NCBI GenBank assembly: GCA_964509425.1
Contig: CAZDWZ010000013.1
Coordinates: 62,001-126,000 of the forward strand
Length of the DNA stretch: 64,000 nucleotides
DNA from: CAZDWZ01 sp964509425
Lineage (GTDB): Bacteria > Bdellovibrionota_C > UBA2361 > SZUA-149 > CAZDWZ01
Direction of reading: 5' to 3'
Positions 1 through 7,316 of the stretch are shown here, piece by piece. The translations under genes and the position numbers were made by a program. Below the pieces are notes generated by a model that ran no database searches, had not been told where the DNA came from, and worked only from the letters and a program-made list of their open reading frames with translations. Position 1 is the stretch's first letter. Every line of letters starts with the position of its first letter.

Positions 1-714
1 AATGTGCTTGGCTCGTCAATCGCGCGAAAGGCGGCAAATGTCCTCTACACGCACGCCGGTCCTGAGATAAGCGTTGCTTCAACGAAGGCGTTTACGACTC
101 AGCTCGTTGCCGGATATCTGCTCGCGCTTCGGCTCGCGGAGGCTCGCGGAACGCTCACTTCGGACGAGCTGAAATTGTATCTCGACGATCTTGTTCACTT
201 ACCGGCCGCTATCAAAAAGATTCTCAAGCTGGATAAGCAGATTGAAGAAGTGGCGAAGAAGTATGCGAGAAAAGCGAACACCGTTCTCTTTCTCGGACGC
301 GGGTTGCTCTATCCGATCGCACTTGAAGGCGCGCTGAAGCTCAAAGAAATTTCTTATATCCACGCGGAAGGGTATCCAGCGGGAGAAATGAAGCACGGCC
401 CCATCGCGCTCATAAACGAAGAGACGCCGGTTATCGTCGTTCTCGGGCACGACGGCGGGAACTACGAAAAAGCGCTTTCCAATCTCACCGAGGTGCAGGC
501 ACGAGGCGGTCAAGTCATTGCGATCACCGACAAAGACATGCCGGAGCTTCACAAGCTCGCAAAAGAAGTCATCACGGTGGGTGATATTCCGCCGCTCCTC
601 TTGCCGATCGCCCTCTCGATTCCGCTTCAGCTTCTCGCGTATCACTCCGCGGTTTGCCGAGGAACCGATGTCGATCAACCAAGAAACCTGGCAAAGAGTG
701 TAACGGTAGAATGA
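1..714 (+). CDS. glmS: Glutamine--fructose-6-phosphate aminotransferase, C-terminal part
   Basis: GlmS makes glucosamine-6-phosphate from fructose-6-phosphate and glutamine, the first step towards UDP-GlcNAc for peptidoglycan and LPS. Only the isomerase half is in the window and the 5' end is cut off by the window edge. Seen directly: the sugar-isomerase (SIS) signatures GPEISVASTKAFTTQL and HAEGYPAGEMKHGPIALI, and the family's C-terminal tail DQPRNLAKSVTVE. The stop codon overlaps the next start as ATGA, so the phosphatase downstream is probably translationally coupled. Family assignment is firm; the N-terminal glutaminase domain cannot be checked here. Confidence 0.96.
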   Translation, partial: NVLGSSIARKAANVLYTHAGPEISVASTKAFTTQLVAGYLLALRLAEARGTLTSDELKLYLDDLVHLPAAIKKILKLDKQIEEVAKKYARKANTVLFLGRGLLYPIALEGALKLKEISYIHAEGYPAGEMKHGPIALINEETPVIVVLGHDGGNYEKALSNLTEVQARGGQVIAITDKDMPELHKLAKEVITVGDIPPLLLPIALSIPLQLLAYHSAVCRGTDVDQPRNLAKSVTVE

Positions 715-1508
715 GCACGGGAGGCGCGGTGATCTCGGCGAGTGAAAAAGACGAGCTTCGAAAGACGATTCTCGCGGCAGGCGAGCTCCTGCTCTCGTTC
801 TGGCCGGGCCGGAAAGACCCTTCGCGAGCGTCGCTTGAAATTCAGGAGAAGCCTGACGGCTCGATAGTGACGAATGCGGATTTCCGTTCGAACGAAATGC
901 TCATGTCGGCTCTGACGCGGATCTTCCCAAAAGACGCGATTCATTCGGAAGAGGTCGCTCCCGCCGCGAATTTGTTCTCGAACGAGCGCGTGTGGATCAT
1001 CGACCCTTTGGACGGAACGAGCGGCTTTGCAGCCGGAACCGAAGAATTCTCAATTTTGATGTCACTCACGAGCCGGGGAAAGTCGCTTTTCGGATTTATG
1101 TATTTTCCGACGCGCGGGCTGTTGCTTGAAGCCGAGAAGGGAAAGGGTGCGCTGCGAAACGGCGCACCGCTGCGCGTCTCGGCGAACCCAATTCCGAAGA
1201 GAGAAGGCGTCTATGCCCGTCATTCTGTGCTCACAGACCGCGCACAAATGTATCCGGTGCATCTTGATTCCGGTGTTGCCTTTGGAAGAGTGGCGGGCGG
1301 AGAACTTGATGCGGCAATTTTTCGCCTCATCAAGCTCAAAGAGTGGGATCTCGCTGCTCCGGCGATCGTGATTGAAGAGTCCGGCGGAAAAGTTTCCGAC
1401 GAACTGGGAAATCCGGTCGTGTTCGAGAAAGGGAAGCTGCCGAAGTTTTTTGTCGCGTCAAATTCGCACTGCCACGACAATGTGCTGAAGTCGTTGATAC
1501 GAGATTGA
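711..1508 (+). CDS. Inositol-monophosphatase-family phosphatase, CysQ-like
   Basis: Mg-dependent phosphatase of the IMPase/CysQ superfamily, 265 aa with the start at the ATGA overlap with glmS. An in-frame upstream start would lie inside glmS. Metal-site motifs are present: the EE pair at residues 80-81, DPLDGT at 98-103 and the WD of motif B at 212-213 in KEWDLAAPAIVIEESGG. The EEFSILMSL stretch after DPLDGT resembles CysQ (3'-phosphoadenosine 5'-phosphate phosphatase) more than inositol monophosphatase, but substrate cannot be fixed from sequence. Coupling to glmS hints at sugar-phosphate or PAP turnover; that is inference. Confidence 0.87.
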   Translation: MSTGGAVISASEKDELRKTILAAGELLLSFWPGRKDPSRASLEIQEKPDGSIVTNADFRSNEMLMSALTRIFPKDAIHSEEVAPAANLFSNERVWIIDPLDGTSGFAAGTEEFSILMSLTSRGKSLFGFMYFPTRGLLLEAEKGKGALRNGAPLRVSANPIPKREGVYARHSVLTDRAQMYPVHLDSGVAFGRVAGGELDAAIFRLIKLKEWDLAAPAIVIEESGGKVSDELGNPVVFEKGKLPKFFVASNSHCHDNVLKSLIRD

Positions 1509-1526
1509 TTTCTCGTGCGCCAGCCA

Positions 1527-1556
1527 GAGGAGCGAGGAATAAATCCCTCGCTCCTC
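1527..1556 (+). terminator. Hairpin after the glmS-phosphatase unit
   Basis: Perfect 11-bp stem GAGGAGCGAGG (1527-1537) / CCTCGCTCCTC (1546-1556) with an 8-nt loop, 19 nt after the phosphatase stop. There is no T-run, so it may be a transcript-end stabiliser rather than a classical intrinsic terminator. Confidence 0.5.
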
Positions 1557-1853
1557 AAAGAGGAAGACCATTTGGAGAATGAGCGCCGACCGGACGTGAG
1601 AGGTGGTCCAGGTCTGGCAAAGTTTCTATTCTTCGAATCACGATATTGCCGCGGACGCTTCACTATTTTTTCCGAGAAATATCCGGATACCCGGGAGCCC
1701 CTGAGGCGCGGCGAGCGAGCAATGAGCGGTTTTCGTTAGAAAAATTCCAGAATGCCTGGGGCTTTCTGATTCTTTGATTTGGACAAGACTTTTAGGTGCC
1801 GCTTGCGAGAAGCTCCGATCGAGTTCGAATACACAAGAGACCACGCACAACAC
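1557..1853. other. Non-coding gap upstream of the acyltransferase
   Basis: About 300 bases with no convincing gene. The open frame from a TTG at 1779 runs into the acyltransferase, but its first 25 codons show no family similarity. No strong promoter or structured element recognised. Confidence 0.4.
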
Positions 1854-2948
1854 ATGAATCACAGACGAATCGACAATATCCAGCGGCTCCGTGGCATTGC
1901 CGTGCTGCTTGTCGTTTCGTACCACCTCTTTCGTACCGAAGAAAAATTCCTCCCGAACAATCGATTGCTTCCTGAGTGGCTCTCGTTCGGTGCCGCCGGA
2001 GTTGATCTCTTCTTCGTCATCAGCGGATTCGTCATGGTTTGGACCACCGCGAATCGTGATGTCACTCCGTTCGATTTTCTCAAGCGTCGCGCGGCGCGAA
2101 TTTACCCGCTCTACTGGGTTTACTCTGCGGTCGTGTTCGCGGTGTTTCTCGCAAAACCCGCCTGGGTAAATGCCTCTCAGTCCGGTCAATTCTCGATCTT
2201 ACGATCGTTTCTTCTCCTCCCTGATGACCGGCTTCCGCTTCTCATGGTCGGCTGGAGTCTCGTGTATGAGGTGTACTTCTATGCGGTGTTTTCGCTCCTT
2301 CTCCTCGCGAGGGAATCGCTGCGGCCTCTTTTTCTTTGGTGTTGGCTTGTCGCAATTAGTATAGGCGTCGTTGTCCGAACACCGACCGGGCCGTTTGCCT
2401 CGCTTATGTTCAGCCCGATGGCCGCGGAGTTCATTCTCGGCTGTTTCGCTGCGCTCCTTCTTCTCGGGAGGAAGGTCCCGCGAAGTTTTGCCTTGGGCGC
2501 GCTCCTTGCGGGGATTCTCTCGGCGGTGCTCGTGTCCACGTTTGCTCCGGTCGAAACCGGCCTCGTGCTGGACTGGCCAAGAGTCTGCTTGTTCGGAGTT
2601 CCTGCTTTTCTCATTCTTTTTGGATCAGCCGGGGTTCAGTCAACGTCAGCGAGCTCAAGAGGTTTCCTGATTCGCGTGGGCGACGCATCGTATTCCTTGT
2701 ATCTGTGCCATCTCCTTGTGCTTTCAGCAGGTGCACGACTTTTCACCACGGTTCTTCCTCAGGGCGAACCGAGGGCGCTTCTTCTTTCTGTTCTTTTTGC
2801 CGCTGCGCTGCTCTGCGGAGAGCTCAGTTATCGATTCTTCGAGCGGCCACTGTTGGATCGCTTGGCCCGAAAGAGAAAGGAAAGTGGGAGACAAGAGGTT
2901 CGGGGAACCTCAAGTATGCATATCGGACCTCCCAGCACCATCGGATAG
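1854..2948 (+). CDS. Acyltransferase family 3 (OafA/YrhL-like) membrane protein
   Basis: Integral inner-membrane O-acyltransferase of the type that acetylates or acylates exopolysaccharide, O-antigen or peptidoglycan. The family N-terminus is clear from the ATG at 1854: IQRLRGIAVLLVVSYHLF, with the catalytic-type histidine, followed by FFVISGFVMVW and RAARIYPLYWVYSAVVF. About ten hydrophobic segments follow. Length (364 aa) is typical of the acyltransferase domain without the SGNH extension. The last ~25 residues are polar and unlike the family. It stands alone, so the acceptor is unknown. Confidence 0.88.
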   Translation: MNHRRIDNIQRLRGIAVLLVVSYHLFRTEEKFLPNNRLLPEWLSFGAAGVDLFFVISGFVMVWTTANRDVTPFDFLKRRAARIYPLYWVYSAVVFAVFLAKPAWVNASQSGQFSILRSFLLLPDDRLPLLMVGWSLVYEVYFYAVFSLLLLARESLRPLFLWCWLVAISIGVVVRTPTGPFASLMFSPMAAEFILGCFAALLLLGRKVPRSFALGALLAGILSAVLVSTFAPVETGLVLDWPRVCLFGVPAFLILFGSAGVQSTSASSRGFLIRVGDASYSLYLCHLLVLSAGARLFTTVLPQGEPRALLLSVLFAAALLCGELSYRFFERPLLDRLARKRKESGRQEVRGTSSMHIGPPSTIG

Positions 2949-3272
2949 TTTCCGATCCGTTCACTTTCTCTCATCGTCATCCTTCTCGTGTGTAGGCGCA
3001 GTTGCCCCACTCCCGGAAGAATAGTCCGTGAAAAAAAGATCCTGAATCAGATTCCATCGCGCAGCAGTTTTATCCTCGGTTCAGGAACGAGCGTGAGCTC
3101 GAATCTGTTCCGGGGAGACGAAGCTTCGCTCGTGCGAAACCTCGACCTGCAGCACCTTGTACGCATCTGTGTAATTTCGTTGGCGTGAGCCGCGGAGCAC
3201 AGATGTTCGGACAAGGTTTTCGACAAAGCCCCAAGCATAATTGCTCAGAGCTAAGCCGGATGATGTGGGAGG

Positions 3273-3318
3273 GCCGGGTGGGCGCAGGTTCGAGCAGTCG
3301 AACCTCCGGCCGCCCGGC
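3273..3318. repeat. Two-part perfect hairpin, candidate structured RNA
   Basis: Outer arms GCCGGG (3273-3278) and CCCGGC (3313-3318), inner arms GGTTCGA (3287-3293) and TCGAACC (3298-3304) with a GCAG loop. The inner arm resembles a tRNA T-arm only superficially; no tRNA, tmRNA or SRP core fits around it. Confidence 0.5.
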
Positions 3319-3513
3319 AGCTCCGCAAAGGGAGGGTAATCATGAAAACCAACCTTAAATGAACATCTTGTCTCTAACCCCATTATGAAAAGTTTCTGGG
3401 GAAAGATGATCTTCGACGAGGAAAATTAGGAGAAATCCGCAAAACCACAAGGTTTCCTATCACGAATTGCTGGCTTCGTATCACATTCGTGCTGGTATCC
3501 GTAAAGATTCGGA

Positions 3514-3546
3514 CCTCCTAACGTCGAGTAGGGTGAAACCAGGAGG
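3514..3546 (+). promoter_or_regulatory. Possible SD-sequestering stem
   Basis: CCTCCT at 3514-3519 is the exact complement of the AGGAGG Shine-Dalgarno at 3541-3546 of the small gene starting at 3554, with a 21-nt loop. Pairing would hide the ribosome site, as in RNA switches or thermometers. Six base pairs alone are weak, so this is a suggestion. Confidence 0.35.
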
Positions 3547-3553
3547 AAGGGAA

Positions 3554-3730
3554 ATGTTGGAACACACTCATAGCTTTGGCCGGTCGATAGAAGATGATTT
3601 AAGATTCGAGCTCGCTCAGATCATGAGCTGCCGGATTCTCTTGATGAAGCTGCAAAATGAACTCGCAGTGCCGCGAGTCGATACGGCGTTTCAAAACGAA
3701 GACGCAGCATCCCTGAAAGCCGCAGCATAA
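3554..3730 (+). CDS. Small hypothetical protein (58 aa)
   Basis: Short gene with a near-perfect ribosome site (AGGAGGAAGG ending 3 nt before the ATG). The protein is predicted helical and mildly acidic, with one cysteine in QIMSCRILLMKLQNEL; there is no signal peptide, membrane segment or recognised domain. Support is the strong SD and the long structured leader; function is unknown. The open frame extends upstream to 3467, but the ATG at 3554 is the only start with an SD. Confidence 0.55.
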   Translation: MLEHTHSFGRSIEDDLRFELAQIMSCRILLMKLQNELAVPRVDTAFQNEDAASLKAAA

Positions 3731-3975
3731 GTTCCTTTTCTCTCATTCAATTCTAACACGATTCACTATCCCGCCCGTTCGCCGCGAATGCCATTCTCAA
3801 GTGTCGATCGGTTCTTTCTTGCCAAGACTCTTCTCCGTGTGGATGTATTCAACATCCATCGACGGAACACATACGGGGAGGAGCGGCATTTTTATCGTGA
3901 GGTTCATTTCTTCTCTTTCGACTCCCCGCAAAACACACCCGGAAACCACACCATCGGTTACGAGAGGAGGCGCCG

Positions 3976-4719
3976 ATGTCGTCTGAAACCGAGCTTAAGC
4001 TCTGGCCGGAAAAGCACCAGGACGAAGACGCGATTCGGAAGAAGTCGAAGATCGCCTATCGCATGAAGCAGTGCTACATGGCCGCGCGCGGCAAGCGATC
4101 GCCAGACTGTATCCGGATCAGGAAGGTCGGGGATATCCGTTATCTGGAGCTGATCGATCCTGCGGAGGCTCCGAAGCGTCACCGGAAACGTAAGCGAATC
4201 TGGCGAAGCAAGCTCTCGCCGATCGCGTGGGAGCGAATCAAAGAGGGCCATGAAGTGTTTCGTGTGCGCCGGAGTGAGGTGATCAAGGGACGGGAGGAAG
4301 GTGAAGTTTTCTACACGGCGACTATCAAGGAAGAGATTCCCGATTCCATCGAACGTCACGAGTGGGAGCGGCCCATACCCCGGTGGGCGTTTCGACTGCT
4401 CTGGGAGTTCGGCACTCGAAAGAAGGCGAAGCGGCGGCCCGTCCGGAAGCGCCGCTACTACGTGAAAGAAGACGGTCGAATCTTCCACGTGGATTTTTTC
4501 CTCCGGCGTCTCTCCGGGCTCGAGATCGTCGAAGTCGAGTTCAAACGGAAGCGAGGAGCGAGAAAGTTCCGCCGCCGTCACGGTACGAAGCGAAAGCGCG
4601 GGATCGAGTATCAGTCGGTGCCGAAGTTCATCAAGGGGCGCTGCCGGGATGTGACGCATCGCGGGAGCGCCGGCTGCCGGACATTGTCGATGCGAAATGG
4701 GGCCCCATCCTTTGCTTAG
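3976..4719 (+). CDS. CYTH-domain-like protein, strongly basic
   Basis: 247 aa behind a good SD (GAGGAGG, 6 nt before ATG). The layout matches CYTH/triphosphate-tunnel proteins (class IV adenylate cyclase, thiamine or inorganic triphosphatases): FRVRRSEV (95-102), YTATIKEEI (113-121), RRYYVKEDGRIFHVDFF (159-175), EIVEVEF (183-189), and a C-terminal DVTHRGSAGCRTLSMRNG segment corresponding to the usual EVTGDxRYxNxxLA tail. The N-terminal ExExK motif is not clean (SETELKLW), so catalysis is uncertain. It is unusually rich in Lys/Arg and carries a ~25-residue basic insertion (146-162). Alternatives: an RNA-binding or phage-type CYTH relative. Single gene with no operon partner. Confidence 0.6.
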   Translation: MSSETELKLWPEKHQDEDAIRKKSKIAYRMKQCYMAARGKRSPDCIRIRKVGDIRYLELIDPAEAPKRHRKRKRIWRSKLSPIAWERIKEGHEVFRVRRSEVIKGREEGEVFYTATIKEEIPDSIERHEWERPIPRWAFRLLWEFGTRKKAKRRPVRKRRYYVKEDGRIFHVDFFLRRLSGLEIVEVEFKRKRGARKFRRRHGTKRKRGIEYQSVPKFIKGRCRDVTHRGSAGCRTLSMRNGAPSFA

Positions 4720-4981
4720 TGCCCTGTTCGGCGAAGTCGAGCGGTGTCCAGGCAGGGGAAGTGAGATGCGGTTTCAACCGGATGAAATATTCCGGGTACG
4801 GAGAGCCGCAACTCCCTTTCCCTTACCTTGAGATCTCTTAAGGAGGACTTCCCCTTTGGCCTTACGCGCAGGGTGGCTGCGATAACCCCATGAAAGAAAA
4901 ACCAATTCTTTGAGCATTTTTTGAGGTAGTAAGAATATTCCTCATCGCCCGTCCTGTGATCGGCGGTGGCTGAGAAGTGGC

Positions 4982-5560
4982 TTGTCCCTGAGGATGAGAG
5001 CAAGCCACGCGCGGTGCGCCGGAGGCGACTTGAGTTCTCGAAAAACTAAATTTTTTCTTTGTCCCGAGTGTAACGCTGAGGTGTTGTTTTCAAACCCCGT
5101 CTGCCCTTCATGCGACAAACACTTTGATCTCTCGGGGCAGAACGTATCAAAAGTTCCTTATGAGACTGTCCTCGGCCTCGTCGGATCGTTCATTTTCTGT
5201 ATCTTCTCATTTCCGCTCTATCACTTGCTTCGCGTCGCGGGCGTTTCAAATAATCTTTCGAAGCAGATCGCAATCGCCGATTTCACGTTCTTCTTTTGTT
5301 TGGTCGTCGTGATTGTGCTCGTTCACAATCATTTCACCCACGGGAAGATATCCACCGCCTGGTCGTCCTACAGCCGGACCGAAGATCCGGAGAAGTATCG
5401 CCTCGTGACTGCCGGGGTGATCCTCTCGGCAATCGGAATTCCCCTTCTGATGGGCACCCTCGGGATCCTCTATCCAGAGCAGCTGCACGTTCCCGGCGAG
5501 GGACTCTACGTCCTCCTGCAGCACCGCGCCGAACCGTCCCCGGACGCCTGGAATCACTAG
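4982..5560 (+). CDS. Zinc-ribbon membrane protein, hypothetical
   Basis: About 192 aa. The N-terminus has a zinc ribbon, CPEC (27-30) and CPSC (41-44), followed by two closely spaced hydrophobic segments (VLGLVGSFIFCIFSFPLY and FTFFFCLVVVIVLVHNHF) and a third near the C-terminus (LVTAGVILSAIGIPLLMGTL). It is probably an inner-membrane protein with a cytoplasmic zinc ribbon. Start is uncertain: TTG at 4982 or ATG at 4994, neither with a convincing SD. No specific family recognised. Confidence 0.6.
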   Translation: MSLRMRASHARCAGGDLSSRKTKFFLCPECNAEVLFSNPVCPSCDKHFDLSGQNVSKVPYETVLGLVGSFIFCIFSFPLYHLLRVAGVSNNLSKQIAIADFTFFFCLVVVIVLVHNHFTHGKISTAWSSYSRTEDPEKYRLVTAGVILSAIGIPLLMGTLGILYPEQLHVPGEGLYVLLQHRAEPSPDAWNH

Positions 5561-5802
5561 AAAAACGGGCCTTTTCGTCGAATACCCTGCGTCGTGTTTT
5601 AAACCACACACGTGAGAATTGGCCTCCGCACTTCTCCAGAACTATTCGAAATGTATAGGGTTTTTCTGGGTGATGCGGCAGCGGAGCAGGCAGTATCGAC
5701 ACTTCTGCGAAATAGCATTAGAGAAATGCTCTATTTTACTGCATCTAAAGAGGGTAAAATTCCATCGAAACGAGGTTATCTCCCAATTTGTCAGGTTTTC
5801 CG

Positions 5803-6639
5803 ATGACCACAGTGTCCGCTTATCCTCGATCCCGGGTTTCAGCATACCTCCTGAATGGTGTTCTGCTCGCCTTCGGCGCGCTCGTTCCTTCTACTGAGAG
5901 TGCCGCTCAAGGCGCGTCGCCTATCGAATGGCTGCAGAAGGAAATGACCTGCGATCAGCTTTCTGCAGAGATGAAAGACCGATACGCGAGTCTTGGCGCC
6001 TTCTCGAAACTCACCGAGGAGAAGAAGCAGGAAGTCGGACTCGTGCTGGATATTATCTGCGGCGCTCGGTTCGCGCACTGCTCCTTCAAAAACTGCCAGA
6101 AGTTGGCACCGGTCGGCGGAGCCGAAGCGGCACCTCCGAAAGAGAAAGAGCCGCCGAAGCCCGTCGAAAAGGTCGCTCTTGATCCGGTGGCACTGGAGAA
6201 AGAAGCGGCTTTAATGCTCGCAAAGAAGATCGACGAAAACATCGCAGCGATGCAGAAACAAATTCAGGACCAGGTTGCGAAAGAAAAATCGGGAAACTTG
6301 AACTGGACCCGCATCCGGGTGCCGGAAGAGACCGCGCTCGTTCAGCAGGAAGTGCCCGAGCCGGAAGAGAAAAAAGAAGTGAAGCCTGTCACTCCTCCTC
6401 CGGCGGCACAAAAATCTTCGATGAATCTCATTCCGCAAAAATCAATGGCGGATAAATTAGCCCGACCGCGGCCGAACCCCGGATTTGAAGCGTCGCTTCC
6501 GTCAACGCCGCAAATCGATGTTCGTCCGCAATCGGGGAGGCCGAAGGAATACACGCGGACTTCGGCATACCTTCATGAGCCGTGGAAATCGCCAAGTTTT
6601 TCGGCCGCCCCGAAAGATCAAAAATTCAATCCGCTGTGA
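5803..6639 (+). CDS. Exported protein with Pro/Glu/Lys-rich linker, hypothetical
   Basis: 278 aa from ATG 5803. It has a signal peptide (YLLNGVLLAFGALVPSTESAAQG), then a small globular part with cysteines near residues 46, 82, 87 and 91 (TCDQL, ICGARFAHCSFKNCQ), then a low-complexity tail in which PP, EKE and KPV elements alternate with a helix. This suggests a periplasmic protein spanning towards the wall or outer membrane. It precedes the TadE/TadG genes with a 41-nt gap, so it may belong to the same pseudopilus locus. No family recognised. Confidence 0.6.
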   Translation: MTTVSAYPRSRVSAYLLNGVLLAFGALVPSTESAAQGASPIEWLQKEMTCDQLSAEMKDRYASLGAFSKLTEEKKQEVGLVLDIICGARFAHCSFKNCQKLAPVGGAEAAPPKEKEPPKPVEKVALDPVALEKEAALMLAKKIDENIAAMQKQIQDQVAKEKSGNLNWTRIRVPEETALVQQEVPEPEEKKEVKPVTPPPAAQKSSMNLIPQKSMADKLARPRPNPGFEASLPSTPQIDVRPQSGRPKEYTRTSAYLHEPWKSPSFSAAPKDQKFNPL

Positions 6640-6680
6640 TAAATTGCACTTGGCGAAAAGTTGAGTTGGACGAGGAACGA

Positions 6681-7292
6681 ATGCCCCATCGGACGAATGT
6701 GACGACATTGATTTTAAGGTATGCGAGGAACGACAGCGGAGTCGGAATGATTGAGTTCGCGCTCATTCTCCCGATTCTGGCGTTTATCGTCGCGGCGCTG
6801 CTCGACTACGGACAGTTGATCCGTGAGAGCAACACTCTCAGTCTCGTCGCGCGTGATGCGGCGCGTGTTGCCGCTTCCCATGCGCGCTCTGCACGGAACA
6901 CCAACGCGGGAGAAGATCCAGTGCCTTGCCGGCGTGCTACGGTTCCGGCTTCCGGTCTCGCATGTAACTCACCCGCCGCGAATTTGGCGATTCGACCATA
7001 CGATGCTTCAGATGCGTCTCGAACCCCTGATTCCGTGGAGATTGCCGCCAAAAAAGCTGCCTGCGCCGGAATTCAGGCGGCCGGCTTGGATGCGACAAAT
7101 TTTGAGATCACTCCAGAGATCGTCGACGACTACGAAGTCGACGGAGACGCTTCTTCATTCCGCGTTCAGGAACTCCGACTCCATATTGCGCTCGCGGGAC
7201 CGAGGAGTTGTCTTCTTTGCTGGGGGAATCTTTTGGGTGGCATCCAGCTCCGTGGCGAAAGTGTGTTCGCCCTCGAAGATCGATGTGTGTAA
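6681..7292 (+). CDS. TadE-like pseudopilin
   Basis: 203 aa from ATG 6681 (SD-like GGACGAGGAACG upstream). TadE-type N-terminus: GVGMIEFALILPILAFIVAA with the conserved Glu five residues into the hydrophobic segment, the prepilin-like site processed by TadV/FppA-type peptidases. The rest is a periplasmic domain with paired cysteines and a C-terminal ESVFALEDRC typical of TadE. It forms a block with TadG and a second TadE. Tad/Flp secretion ATPase and platform genes are not in this window. Confidence 0.78.
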   Translation: MPHRTNVTTLILRYARNDSGVGMIEFALILPILAFIVAALLDYGQLIRESNTLSLVARDAARVAASHARSARNTNAGEDPVPCRRATVPASGLACNSPAANLAIRPYDASDASRTPDSVEIAAKKAACAGIQAAGLDATNFEITPEIVDDYEVDGDASSFRVQELRLHIALAGPRSCLLCWGNLLGGIQLRGESVFALEDRCV

Positions 7293-7316
7293 GCGTATGA
7301 GAACGAGGTGATGTTT

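Larger units (their letters stand above)
2949..3553. other. Long leader/intergenic region with structured segments
   Basis: About 600 bases with no credible gene; the minus-strand frame at 3081-3383 lacks a ribosome site and family similarity. It contains the strong two-part hairpin at 3273-3318 and ends with the possible SD-blocking stem at 3514-3546. Such a long untranslated stretch before a 58-aa gene suggests a regulatory leader or an independent small RNA, neither demonstrable here. Confidence 0.45.

Noticed and set aside
3273..3318. tRNA, tmRNA or SRP RNA
   Set aside because: The GGTTCGA arm is a simple inverted repeat; no acceptor stem, anticodon arm, tag frame or SRP core fits around it.
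5296..5702. Overlapping frames around the zinc-ribbon gene end
   Set aside because: Arg/Pro-rich shadows without start signals.
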